Shown here: in pieces, positions 10,621 through 18,632 of the stretch
Numbering within the stretch: the first letter of the stretch is position 1
Layout: every line of letters starts with the position of its first letter
DNA from: an uncultured Flavobacteriaceae bacterium
GTDB lineage: Bacteria > Bacteroidota > Bacteroidia > Flavobacteriales > Flavobacteriaceae
Direction: 5' to 3'
Assembly: GCA_943787365.1 (NCBI GenBank)
Contig: CALSMD010000001.1
Span: 1-64,000 of the forward strand
Length of the DNA: 64,000 nucleotides
Made by a program: the position numbers and the translations under genes
The notes under the pieces: generated by a model
The model's database searches: none
The model's input: only the letters and a program-made list of their open reading frames with translations
Told to the model about the DNA's origin: nothing

Positions 10621-11325
10621 ATGGAAGAAAGTTTAAAAAAAATATTACTAGTCGAAGACGATCCAAATTTCGGAACCGTCCTAAAAGAATATCTGACTCT
10701 CAATGGTTATGAAGTTGTTCATGCCAAAAATGGAATGGAAGGCTTTGAGAAATTCAAAAAAACAGATTACCATTTATGTATTTTAGATGTGATGATGCCC
10801 TATAAAGATGGGTTTACCCTCGCCAAAGAAATACGTGAAAAAAACACAGAAATTCCAATCATTTTCCTCACCGCCAAAGCGCTGAAAGAAGATGTTTTAA
10901 AAGGTTATAAAGTGGGTGCAGATGATTACCTGAACAAGCCTTTTGACAGTGAAGTTCTTTTGATGAAAATCAAAGCGATCATCCAACGAAAAACCGTGGA
11001 TACGCTCGCAGATAGCAAACAATTTGAATTTACTATTGGCGAATTCAGTCTGAACTCTAAGTTGAGATTCTTAAGCCATAAAGGTGAAAAACCAGCTAAG
11101 TTATCACCCAAAGAAAATGAATTGCTTCGCTTGTTAATTTTACACGAAGACGATTTGATGCCTCGCGAAATTGCGTTGACAAAAATATGGAGAGATGATA
11201 ATTATTTCACATCGCGAAGTATGGACGTTTACATTGCCAAATTAAGAAAGTATTTGAAGCTCGATCCGAAAGTAGAAATCCTCAATATTCACGGGGAAGG
11301 TTTTCGATTGGTGGTCAATAAATAA
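10621..11325 (+). CDS. OmpR-family response regulator, RprY-like
   Basis: The 234-residue DNA-binding response regulator has an N-terminal receiver domain (about 6-122) with acidic residues in VEDD, the phosphoacceptor D56 in the CILDVMMP motif, and the conserved switch and lysine positions FLTAKA and NKPF. A C-terminal winged helix of OmpR/PhoB type (about 138-232) contains the segment SRSMDVYIAKLRKYLK. It is very likely phosphorylated by the kinase encoded just upstream. The palindrome at 8982-8997 is a candidate target for autoregulation. Confidence 0.93.
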   Translation: MEESLKKILLVEDDPNFGTVLKEYLTLNGYEVVHAKNGMEGFEKFKKTDYHLCILDVMMPYKDGFTLAKEIREKNTEIPIIFLTAKALKEDVLKGYKVGADDYLNKPFDSEVLLMKIKAIIQRKTVDTLADSKQFEFTIGEFSLNSKLRFLSHKGEKPAKLSPKENELLRLLILHEDDLMPREIALTKIWRDDNYFTSRSMDVYIAKLRKYLKLDPKVEILNIHGEGFRLVVNK

Positions 11326-11331
11326 CAGTTT

Positions 11332-11429
11332 AAAGAGGGGATCTTAAAAGTAAGTAAAGCTGTCATTCTGAATTTATTTCAGAATCTAAAAGCATTGCAA
11401 ATCAATAACTTTTTAGATCTCTTTTTTTA
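11332..11429. repeat. Dispersed non-coding element (copy 2), between convergent genes
   Basis: It shares the core CTGTCATTCTGAATTTATTT with the copy at 6221-6357. Its ends AAAGAGGGGATCTTAAAAG and CTTTTTAGATCTCTTT are imperfect inverted repeats. It lacks the second internal hairpin of copy 1 and overlaps the last codons of miaA, so part of the miaA C terminus is encoded by the element. It may serve as a bidirectional terminator. Confidence 0.65.
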
Positions 11430-12330
11430 GCTCTTTATCTAAGTAATCTATAATATCTTGCAACTCGGTATCGTATTCAAACCACTGCGTTTCGGGGTAC
11501 TTTTGGAACCATGTCATCTGACGTTTGGCAAATCGTCTCGTGTTTTTCTTAATTTCTGAAATCGCAAAATCAAGCGTCCACTGTCCGTCAAAATAATGAA
11601 ACAATTCTTTATACCCCACAGTATTGAGTGCATTTAAGTCTCTGTGTTCAAACACTGTTTTGGCTTCTTCCAACAAACCGTTTTCGATCATTTGATCGAC
11701 CCGATTGTTAATCCGTTCATAAATCAAGGGGCGTTCTGCTTTTAAACCAATTGAAATCGTTTTAAAATTTCTTTGTCCTTTATTTTTGTTTAAAAAAGAC
11801 GCATAAGGCTTTCCTGTGCCTCTACAAATTTCAAGCGCTCGAATGACCCGATGCGGATTTTGGAGTGCAATGGTTCCGTAGCTTTTAGGGTCCAGTCGCT
11901 TTAATTCCTCTTGAAGAACCTCCAACCCTTTTGATTCCAATTCCGAGTTGAGTTCTGCTCTAATTTCCGGTGTAATATCAGGGAATTCGTCAAAGCCTTT
12001 AAGCACGGCATTGACATACAATCCAGAGCCGCCAACCATCACCACAACAGCGTTGGATGCATGTAGTAATTCAAGTTTTTCAAGGGCCTCTTTTTCAAAA
12101 GCACCCACACTATATGACTCTTCAATCGATTTGTGATGGATAAAATGATGGGGTGCAACCGCTAATTCGTCAGGAGTCGGTGCTGCTGTTCCAATGGGAA
12201 TTTCTTTGTAAAACTGACGTGAATCTGCCGAAATAATGTCTGTATTGAACTGCGAAGCCAGCTTCAAACTAAGGGCTGTTTTGCCGATGCCTGTAGGGCC
12301 TACAATCGAAATAAGATACTTATTCATCAT
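11413..12330 (-). CDS. miaA: tRNA dimethylallyltransferase
   Basis: MiaA transfers the dimethylallyl group to N6 of A37 in tRNAs that read UNN codons. The product shows the P-loop GPTGIGKTALS near the N terminus, the DSRQFYKEIPIGTAAPT segment with the catalytic Asp and Thr positions, and the C-terminal RRFAKRQMTWF motif. The length (about 305 residues) is normal. The start is the ATG pair at 12330/12327, not a longer in-frame start at 12366, because the P-loop should lie near the N terminus. The start overlaps the end of the ion-channel gene by about 10 bases, suggesting co-translation. The last codons lie in a dispersed repeat element. Confidence 0.94.
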   Translation of the reverse strand: MMNKYLISIVGPTGIGKTALSLKLASQFNTDIISADSRQFYKEIPIGTAAPTPDELAVAPHHFIHHKSIEESYSVGAFEKEALEKLELLHASNAVVVMVGGSGLYVNAVLKGFDEFPDITPEIRAELNSELESKGLEVLQEELKRLDPKSYGTIALQNPHRVIRALEICRGTGKPYASFLNKNKGQRNFKTISIGLKAERPLIYERINNRVDQMIENGLLEEAKTVFEHRDLNALNTVGYKELFHYFDGQWTLDFAISEIKKNTRRFAKRQMTWFQKYPETQWFEYDTELQDIIDYLDKELKKEI

Positions 12331-13156
12331 GAATTTTATAACCACATTTGTGGCAGTATTCGGCATCGTCTTGGTGGTAGGTTTCGTTACAGTTTGAACA
12401 AGCCTGTGTATTGTGTGGAATCAGTTTTTCTTCTGTTTTGGTCATTTCTGAGGTCACGATCCCCGTAGGAATTGCTATAATTCCATATCCTAAAATCATG
12501 ATTAAAGAGGCGATAAACTGCCCCAAAGCGGTAATAGGAGCAATGTCTCCATAACCAACTGTGGTCAGTGTGACAACCGCCCAATAGACGCTGCGCGGAA
12601 TGCTTGAGAAACCACTGTCTTGTTCGCTTTCTACCAAGTACATCACGGTGCCTAAAATGACACATAGCACGATGACAAACGAAAGAAACACCGCTATTTT
12701 TGCCCGACTTCGTTTCAGGGCTTTTCCGAAATTAGCAGTTTCACCAATGAAACGGGTAAGCTTTAAAATTCTAAATACTCGCATCAATCGCAAGGCTCTT
12801 AAAGCGATCAAAGAATGCGTGCCTACAAAAAATAGAGAAAGATATTTAGGAATGGTTGAGAGTAAGTCGATGATGCCATAAAAACTAAAAATATAGGCTC
12901 TCGGTTTTTTAACAATGATGATACGAACGATGTATTCCAAACTAAATAAAATCGTAATGACCCATTCTGAAGTGTTCAGAATTGCTGAATATTCAGCCTC
13001 AATACTTTCGACACTTTCGAGCATCACTAGCAAGATGCTAATGAGAATGACAATTAAAAGAAGAACATCAAATAATTTACCTGCTGGAGTGTCCGCTTCA
13101 TAAATAATTTCATGAACCTTTTCTCTCCAACTTTTTGATTGATTTGATTTAGACAT
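12320..13156 (-). CDS. Voltage-gated potassium-type ion channel with C-terminal zinc ribbon
   Basis: The 278-residue membrane protein has six predicted transmembrane segments. S4 is arginine-rich (RALRLMRVFRILKLTRF) as in voltage sensors, and the pore carries the potassium selectivity filter TVGYGD. After S6 (about residue 235) there is a short cytoplasmic tail ending in a four-cysteine zinc-ribbon-like motif (CSNC near residue 249, CHKC near residue 270). The tail is unusual for a simple bacterial channel and could be a regulatory metal-binding module. It overlaps miaA downstream. A TATTTTTG box lies just before the start. Confidence 0.9.
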   Translation of the reverse strand: MSKSNQSKSWREKVHEIIYEADTPAGKLFDVLLLIVILISILLVMLESVESIEAEYSAILNTSEWVITILFSLEYIVRIIIVKKPRAYIFSFYGIIDLLSTIPKYLSLFFVGTHSLIALRALRLMRVFRILKLTRFIGETANFGKALKRSRAKIAVFLSFVIVLCVILGTVMYLVESEQDSGFSSIPRSVYWAVVTLTTVGYGDIAPITALGQFIASLIMILGYGIIAIPTGIVTSEMTKTEEKLIPHNTQACSNCNETYHQDDAEYCHKCGYKIHDE

Positions 13157-13160
13157 ATTT

Positions 13161-13168
13161 CAAAAATA
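13161..13168 (-). promoter_or_regulatory. TAnnTTTG -7 box before the ion-channel gene
   Basis: On the minus strand the sequence reads TATTTTTG followed by four bases and then the ATG at 13156. It matches the Bacteroidota -7 consensus and would give an essentially leaderless transcript. No -33 element was recognised. Confidence 0.4.
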
Positions 13169-13178
13169 CTAAAAAAGT

Positions 13179-14546
13179 TTAGTCTTGAAGTTTAATTATT
13201 TTTAATCTTTTGTGACGGCGCATAAAACTTTGAATGATATGCTGCGCATCTTTATTGTGTTCCATCGGAGTTAAAATCGATTTTAACACCGCGGTCGTAT
13301 GAATTTGAAAGTTTAAATTATAGTAGGCATATCCTCTAAAAACACCGTTTTCAATCAGGATTGCACTGCGTTCATCCACTTCACGACCATAATCGATGAG
13401 AATCATGTTTTGATCCTTAAAGGTATGGGATTCAATAAGGTTTAACACTCTTTTATTGTAAGCCTCGGCGGGCTCTTCTGAAATACAGGCGCCAGCACAA
13501 CTTTTAATATCGTATCCAAAACAGGAATTGGCAGTTTTATAGAGCCCACAAAGTTTTTGACACAATTGATTTTGTTCTACAATTTTAGTCATAAAACTTT
13601 TTCCACTGTCATGATTTGAGAAGGTGGTGATGGGTTTTTGATTCCCTTTTATTTTCTCTACTTTTAAATTGATATAGCCCTCAGCATCTCTAAAACTAAA
13701 CAATCCATGGGTAAAAATGGTACGTCGAAGTGCCCGATTGAATTTGGGCTTGTTGCGTTTTATTTCTTCACTTTCTTTGAGCAGGGCAACCAATTCACTG
13801 CCTGTTTCATCATAGGTAACCGTAGCAACTGCGAGCTGAATTTTTTTTGATTTCGGTGTCTGACCTGTAAAATGCTGATTGATTCTACTTTTAATATTTT
13901 TACTTTTGCCAATATATACAATCTCACCATCGGCTTGATGCATATAATACACGCCAGTAACGGATGGTAATTTAGAAATGATATCGGTTAATTTCGGTTC
14001 CATCTGATGTTTTGGATCCAGACGAATGGCGGCTTTGATAATAGTTTTCTCAACATCCTTGTCCAGTAGCATCTTAAACAGTTTGACGGTTGCTGTTGCA
14101 TCGCCCGCAGCACGGTGCCGATCGCTCACGGGAATGCCTAAAGACCGCACGAGTTTTCCCAAGCTGTAGGAGGGAAGGTCAGGAATTAGTTGTTTAGAAA
14201 GCTCAACCGTACATAAATTTTCGCGTTCAAAATCAAAACCAAGACGTCTAAACTCCGTCTTTAAAATTCGATAATCAAACTGGGCATTGTGAGCGACCAA
14301 AATACAATCCTTAGTAATTTCTACAATCCGTTTGGCAACTTCGTAAAACTTGGGAGCAGAGCGCAGCATTTTACTGTTGATTCCCGTCAGATTCACCACA
14401 AACGGTTGGATGTCGCGTTCGGGGTTCACAAGGCTGATAAATTGATCTACAATTTTATGACCGTCAAATTTATAGATGGCAATTTCCGTAATGCCTTCTT
14501 CATTAAATTTTCCTCCGGTGGTTTCTATGTCTAAGACTACGTAGAT
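13179..14546 (-). CDS. Fused DEDD exonuclease / GIY-YIG nuclease, start codon unclear
   Basis: The N-terminal part is a DnaQ-like 3'-5' exonuclease: motif I DIETTG, a later VAHNAQFDYRIL motif II, and HRAAGDATAT motif III. The middle is a UvrC-type GIY-YIG domain (GVYYMHQADGEIVYIGKSKN) and the C terminus resembles Cho/UvrC-like proteins. The combination is known in Bacteroidota and is thought to act in DNA repair. The exonuclease motif I is encoded upstream of the first standard start (GTG at 14429), so the gene must begin further up. Between the TAA of the preceding gene (14556-14558) and DIETTG there is no ATG, GTG or TTG in frame. The coordinate given assumes initiation at an ATC codon (14546), where homologues as I recall them start with Met; 455 residues result. 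Confidence 0.8.
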   Translation of the reverse strand: MYVVLDIETTGGKFNEEGITEIAIYKFDGHKIVDQFISLVNPERDIQPFVVNLTGINSKMLRSAPKFYEVAKRIVEITKDCILVAHNAQFDYRILKTEFRRLGFDFERENLCTVELSKQLIPDLPSYSLGKLVRSLGIPVSDRHRAAGDATATVKLFKMLLDKDVEKTIIKAAIRLDPKHQMEPKLTDIISKLPSVTGVYYMHQADGEIVYIGKSKNIKSRINQHFTGQTPKSKKIQLAVATVTYDETGSELVALLKESEEIKRNKPKFNRALRRTIFTHGLFSFRDAEGYINLKVEKIKGNQKPITTFSNHDSGKSFMTKIVEQNQLCQKLCGLYKTANSCFGYDIKSCAGACISEEPAEAYNKRVLNLIESHTFKDQNMILIDYGREVDERSAILIENGVFRGYAYYNLNFQIHTTAVLKSILTPMEHNKDAQHIIQSFMRRHKRLKIIKLQD

Positions 14547-14555
14547 AGTGCTGTT

Positions 14556-15218
14556 TTAAATGGCATAATTTCTCGCTCCAAAGATACGACTTCCAACGCG
14601 AACCATGGTACTTCCGCAGTCAATAGCTAAAGGATAGTCGCCACTCATTCCCATCGAAATTATTTCAAGTTCTGGGCTTATTTTTTTTAAGCTCTCAAAA
14701 GTACTTTTAAGCGTTGTAAATTCTTCTTTAATTTGAGCGCTGTTCTCCGTAAAACTAGCCATTCCCATCACGCCCACAATCGCTATATTTTTTAAACTTT
14801 TAAAATGATCGGACTCCAATAAAGTATGGGCTGCTTCCGCGGTCATTCCAAATTTGGTGTCTTCTTGAGCAATTTTCAGTTGTAACAGACAGTTGATGGT
14901 ACGCTGGTGTTTTTCCGCTTGCTTATTAATTTCATTGAGTAATTTCTCGGAGTCCACCCCGTGAATCAAATCAACAAATTCAGCCATGTATTTGACTTTA
15001 TTGCGCTGTACATTCCCAATCATGTGCCACTGAATATCTTTAGGCATTTGTTGGTGTTTATCCGCCATTTCTTGAATTTTATTTTCTCCAAAAATGCGTT
15101 GCCCAGATTCGTAGGCTTCCATCAAATCTTCCACGGGTTTTGTTTTAGACACCGCCACCAAGCTTACATGACTCGGAAGTTGAGATTGAATTTCAGATAA
15201 ATTGGTTTTTATAGACAT
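14556..15218 (-). CDS. YggS/PLPBP-family pyridoxal phosphate-binding protein
   Basis: The 220-residue protein is a single-domain fold-III PLP protein of the YggS/PROSC family, which maintains pyridoxal phosphate balance and has no known enzymatic activity. The PLP lysine is in the LVAVSKTKP motif (about residues 20-28). Other family motifs are FGENKIQE, WHMIGNVQRNK and the C-terminal phosphate-binding SMGMSGDYPLAI and GSTMVRVGSRIFG. The preceding gene in the operon is 2 bases away. The stop is in the same frame as the downstream exonuclease coding sequence. Confidence 0.94.
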   Translation of the reverse strand: MSIKTNLSEIQSQLPSHVSLVAVSKTKPVEDLMEAYESGQRIFGENKIQEMADKHQQMPKDIQWHMIGNVQRNKVKYMAEFVDLIHGVDSEKLLNEINKQAEKHQRTINCLLQLKIAQEDTKFGMTAEAAHTLLESDHFKSLKNIAIVGVMGMASFTENSAQIKEEFTTLKSTFESLKKISPELEIISMGMSGDYPLAIDCGSTMVRVGSRIFGARNYAI

Positions 15219-15220
15219 AA

Positions 15221-16456
15221 TTAAAACTCGTATATAGTGATTCCACTTCTTAATTTTGGATAAATGTAGGTGCTTTTTGGAGGCATCACAGCATCCGAAT
15301 CTGCGATGGCCATTAATTCTTTGGCTTCAATAGGAAACAGCCCAAACCCTACAGCATGATCTCCACGATCCACTGTTGTTTTGATCTGCTCCATACTGTC
15401 AGAACCATAAACATACCCAATACGTAAATTGGTACGAACGTTGGTAATTCCTAAAATAGGTTCCAACAGATGCGTTTGTAAAATGTGGGTGTCGAGTTGA
15501 TCGATAGCGGACTGATTGTTTTGCTTTGTTGTACGTAAAGATAAGGAATAAAATGTTCCCTCTAAATACATGGAAATATCGTGTCGTTTCGAACTTTTAT
15601 AAGGTTTTGAGCCTTTATTTTCGAGCTTAAAATCAACACTGATTTTTTCTAAAAAAGCATCGGTGCTTAATCCGTTCAAGTCTTTAATCACTCTGTTATA
15701 ATCGTATATTTTGAGTTGGCTTTCCGGAATTAAATAGCTTAAAAAATGATTGTAAGAAGCCTCAGTTGTAGGGTGTTCCTCTAATTTTAGTTCGCGAGCC
15801 AAAAGTGCCGATGATGCGGAACGGTGGTGTCCATCAGCGATGTAAAGCGAGGGGATGTTTTGAAACGCTTTTTGAATAAAAATAACATCTTCTGGATCAT
15901 CGACACACCAAAGTTTATGGGTTTCATTTTCAGTTGCCCAAGAGTTAAACTCAGATGCCTTTTTTTTGGCATTTTGAATGCCTGTTTCCAACGTCAAATC
16001 GTCCGCGTAAGTAAGCAGTACAGGTGCCGCATTGAACCGAACGGTTTCTAAGTAAGTTTTAAATGTGTTTTCACGTTTCGAAATAGTTGCTTCGTGTTTT
16101 TTGATGACATGATTGTCATAATCTTCTGCACTAGCGGTTGCAATGACGCCACAAAACAAGTGTCCGTTTGCTTGTACTGTTTCATAAATATAATAGGAGG
16201 GAGCAGTGTCTTTAATCAAAACATCTGAGGCTTTAAATGCTTCAAATCTTTTTTTGACCAATTCATACCGCTTTGATTTTTCGGATGCAAAAGAGGGGTC
16301 TTTTTTTATGTTAATAATACTCAAAAAAGAAGCGGGGTTTTCTTTTAATTCTTTTTTTAGTTCGTTCTCAGAATACGTTTTGTAGGACTTTGAACTAAAG
16401 TTTCCAAGATTCGCTTTTGAAGGACGAACAGCCTTAAAGGGATTGATTTTTGCCAT
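15221..16456 (-). CDS. DUF1015 family protein
   Basis: The 411-residue soluble protein belongs to DUF1015. The most characteristic segment is SLYIADGHHRSASS (around residue 210), and the N terminus has the family start in which the protein begins with IKPFKAVRP-like residues (here INPFKAVRPS). The family resembles SpoIIAA-associated or kinase-like proteins in some annotations, but its biochemical role is not established. It is the upstream neighbour of the YggS gene, 2 bases apart, and likely co-transcribed with it. The ATG at 16456 is the natural start given the family N terminus. Confidence 0.85.
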   Translation of the reverse strand: MAKINPFKAVRPSKANLGNFSSKSYKTYSENELKKELKENPASFLSIINIKKDPSFASEKSKRYELVKKRFEAFKASDVLIKDTAPSYYIYETVQANGHLFCGVIATASAEDYDNHVIKKHEATISKRENTFKTYLETVRFNAAPVLLTYADDLTLETGIQNAKKKASEFNSWATENETHKLWCVDDPEDVIFIQKAFQNIPSLYIADGHHRSASSALLARELKLEEHPTTEASYNHFLSYLIPESQLKIYDYNRVIKDLNGLSTDAFLEKISVDFKLENKGSKPYKSSKRHDISMYLEGTFYSLSLRTTKQNNQSAIDQLDTHILQTHLLEPILGITNVRTNLRIGYVYGSDSMEQIKTTVDRGDHAVGFGLFPIEAKELMAIADSDAVMPPKSTYIYPKLRSGITIYEF

Positions 16457-16498
16457 TGTTTTTTAGGGATAAATTTAGGATATATTTGGTATGAATTT

Positions 16499-17386
16499 TT
16501 AAGAAAATTGAGCAGCAACAGTGACTGCTTTGCGTTCTGTTGAATAATCGTAAAAACCTTCGCCAGTTTTAACGCCATATTTCCCGGCACGCACCATGTT
16601 GACTAAGAGTGGGTTTGGAGCGTATTTCGGGTTTTTAAAGCCGTCATACATCACTTCTAAAATAGATAAACAAACGTCGAGTCCAATAAAATCGGCTAAT
16701 TCCAGAGGTCCCATAGGATGGCCCATTCCAAGTTTCATCACCGTATCAATTTCTTTAACTCCTGCAACTCCTGAAAACAAGGTTTCGATGGCTTCATTAA
16801 GCATGGGCATTAAAATACGGTTGGCCACAAATCCGGGGTAATCATTTACAATGACGGGAGTTTTACGAATTTTTTCAGTCAGATTTACGATGAAATCGAT
16901 GACTGTTTTAGATGTACTATAGCCTGCAATAATCTCCACTAACTTCATAAGAGGTACAGGGTTCATAAAATGCATTCCAATCACACGCTCTGGATTTGAG
17001 ATTTTCGCGGCAATTTGTGTAATAGAAATAGAGGACGTATTGGTGGCTAGGATAGTGTCTTCTGAGCAAGTTTTATCTAGTTGTTTAAAGATTTGAAGTT
17101 TTAAGTCCACATTCTCTGTAGCTGCTTCAATGACCAGACTTGTGTTTTGTACCCCTTCAGCAATTGTGGTGAAGGTTGAAATATTAGCCAATGTTTTAAC
17201 TTTGTCGGATGCTGCTATTTTTTCTTTAGCGATTAGACGGTCTAAGTTTTTAGAAATCGTCGCCATCGCGCTTGTCAGCGCTGTTTCATTCACATCGATT
17301 AATTGAACTTTAAAGCCTGCTTGCGCAAACGTGTGAGCAATACCATTACCCATGGTTCCGGCTCCAATAACTGCAATGTTCTTCAT
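16499..17386 (-). CDS. 3-hydroxybutyryl-CoA / 3-hydroxyacyl-CoA dehydrogenase
   Basis: The 295-residue enzyme oxidises (S)-3-hydroxyacyl-CoA to 3-oxoacyl-CoA with NAD(P). It has the N-terminal Rossmann motif GAGTMGNGIAHTFAQAG and the catalytic His in GMHFMNPVPLMKLVEII (about residues 137-153). The C-terminal dimerisation domain includes the LGMGHPMGPLELADFIGLD segment. It is of normal length for the single-domain type (Hbd). Together with the thiolase at 43876-45057 it would serve beta-oxidation or short-chain acyl-CoA metabolism. It lies 10 bases downstream of the Gfo/Idh/MocA gene in the same direction, so the two may be one transcript. Confidence 0.93.
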   Translation of the reverse strand: MKNIAVIGAGTMGNGIAHTFAQAGFKVQLIDVNETALTSAMATISKNLDRLIAKEKIAASDKVKTLANISTFTTIAEGVQNTSLVIEAATENVDLKLQIFKQLDKTCSEDTILATNTSSISITQIAAKISNPERVIGMHFMNPVPLMKLVEIIAGYSTSKTVIDFIVNLTEKIRKTPVIVNDYPGFVANRILMPMLNEAIETLFSGVAGVKEIDTVMKLGMGHPMGPLELADFIGLDVCLSILEVMYDGFKNPKYAPNPLLVNMVRAGKYGVKTGEGFYDYSTERKAVTVAAQFS

Positions 17387-17396
17387 AAGTATATAT

Positions 17397-18359
17397 TTAA
17401 AAACAATCTATAATTTGATACGCGACTCTCAAGGCATCTACGCCATCTCTGAGTGTCACAACAGGTGTAGTGTTGTTGTTTATCGCGTCAGCAAAACTTT
17501 CTAGTTCATCTAAAATAGCGTTATTTGGCGTAATTTCGGGGTTTTCAAAATAGATTTGTTTTTTAACGCCTTCGGCATTTTGTAATACCATATCAAAATC
17601 TCCTGGGGTTTCTGGAGCATCTTTCATTTTTACGACCTCCACTTGTTTCTCTAAAAAGTCAACACTGATATAAGCATCCTTTTGGAAAAAGCGACTTTTT
17701 CGCATATTCTTCATAGAAATACGACTCGCTGTCAGGTTAGCAACACAGCCATTTTCAAACTCAATCCGTGCATTGGCAATATCGGGTGTTTCGCTGATTA
17801 CAGAGACGCCACTCGCAGTAATGTTTTTTACTGGTGATTTGACGACACTTAATATAATGTCAATATCATGAATCATTAAATCCAAAACCACAGGAACATC
17901 GGTTCCACGCGGATTGAATTCAGCCAAACGATGTGTTTCAATAAACATAGGCGATTGGATGTCGTTTTTAACGGCTTTAAATGCGGGGTTAAAACGTTCT
18001 ACGTGTCCAACTTGTCCTCTAAGGTTGTTTTCAGAAACCAACAAACGAATGTGTTCGGCTTCTTCGATCGTATTTGTAATCGGCTTTTCAATAAAAAGAT
18101 GCTTTCCTTTAGTGATGGCTTTGATGGCGCACGTATAATGAGAAAGTGTGGGGGTTACAATGTCAACCACATCCACAGCACTTATAAGTGCTTCTAAGGA
18201 GTTGAAAAACTTGTATCCAAATTCACTTTCAACTTTTTGTCCATTGGATGCATCTGGGTCATAAAACCCTACAAGTTCATATTTTTCAGATTGCTGAAGG
18301 AGTTTAAGATGTATTTTTCCGAGATGACCAGCCCCTAAGACGCCTGCTTTTAGCTTCAT
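17397..18359 (-). CDS. Gfo/Idh/MocA family oxidoreductase
   Basis: The 320-residue NAD(P)-dependent oxidoreductase begins with the Rossmann motif GVLGAGHLGKIHLKLLQ. The family's Lys is in LFIEKPITNT (residues 91-100), and a C-terminal alpha/beta substrate domain follows. The segment TDVPVVLDLMIHDIDIILS carries the conserved catalytic HDID motif. Members act on sugars, inositols or UDP-sugars, and the substrate here cannot be assigned. It is the first gene of the leftward block that starts near 18360. Confidence 0.9.
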   Translation of the reverse strand: MKLKAGVLGAGHLGKIHLKLLQQSEKYELVGFYDPDASNGQKVESEFGYKFFNSLEALISAVDVVDIVTPTLSHYTCAIKAITKGKHLFIEKPITNTIEEAEHIRLLVSENNLRGQVGHVERFNPAFKAVKNDIQSPMFIETHRLAEFNPRGTDVPVVLDLMIHDIDIILSVVKSPVKNITASGVSVISETPDIANARIEFENGCVANLTASRISMKNMRKSRFFQKDAYISVDFLEKQVEVVKMKDAPETPGDFDMVLQNAEGVKKQIYFENPEITPNNAILDELESFADAINNNTTPVVTLRDGVDALRVAYQIIDCF

Positions 18360-18467
18360 AATATGAGTTTTTTTGTAAAATTATGATTTTTTTACAGCAT
18401 ATCTAATATCCTAACAAAATTTTATCAAAAATCAGTTGATTTACTGCTTACTGAAAGTTTTTGAAAA

Positions 18468-18590
18468 CCAACCGTTACGTAGTGAGTGTTTATTGTTATT
18501 TTAAATAAGATAAACAATCGATTTTAGTTGCTTTTTCCGATTATTACAAGAAAACGCCCGCTTATTACGTAGATACGCCGTTCGTTACAT
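18468..18590 (+). promoter_or_regulatory. Four copies of a 13-bp direct repeat upstream of the fibre locus
   Basis: The words CCAACCGTTACGT (18468), CCGATTATTACAA (18537), CCGCTTATTACGT (18558) and CCGTTCGTTACAT (18578) are all in the same orientation. The last three are spaced 21 and 20 bp apart, two turns of the helix. They lie 30-150 bp before the first gene of the surface-fibre locus. Helically phased direct repeats of this kind are typical of LytTR-type or similar response-regulator sites, but the binding protein here is unknown. Confidence 0.55.
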
Positions 18591-18618
18591 GGCACTGTTA
18601 AAATGAAGTGTAGTGTAA

Positions 18619-18626
18619 TATATTTG
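18619..18626 (+). promoter_or_regulatory. TATATTTG -7 box of the surface-fibre locus
   Basis: TATATTTG fits TAnnTTTG exactly and ends 6 bases before the ATG at 18633. It supports that ATG as the start, since a longer in-frame ATG at 18603 would precede the promoter. The phased direct repeats lie directly upstream. Confidence 0.5.
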
Positions 18627-18632
18627 TACTCA

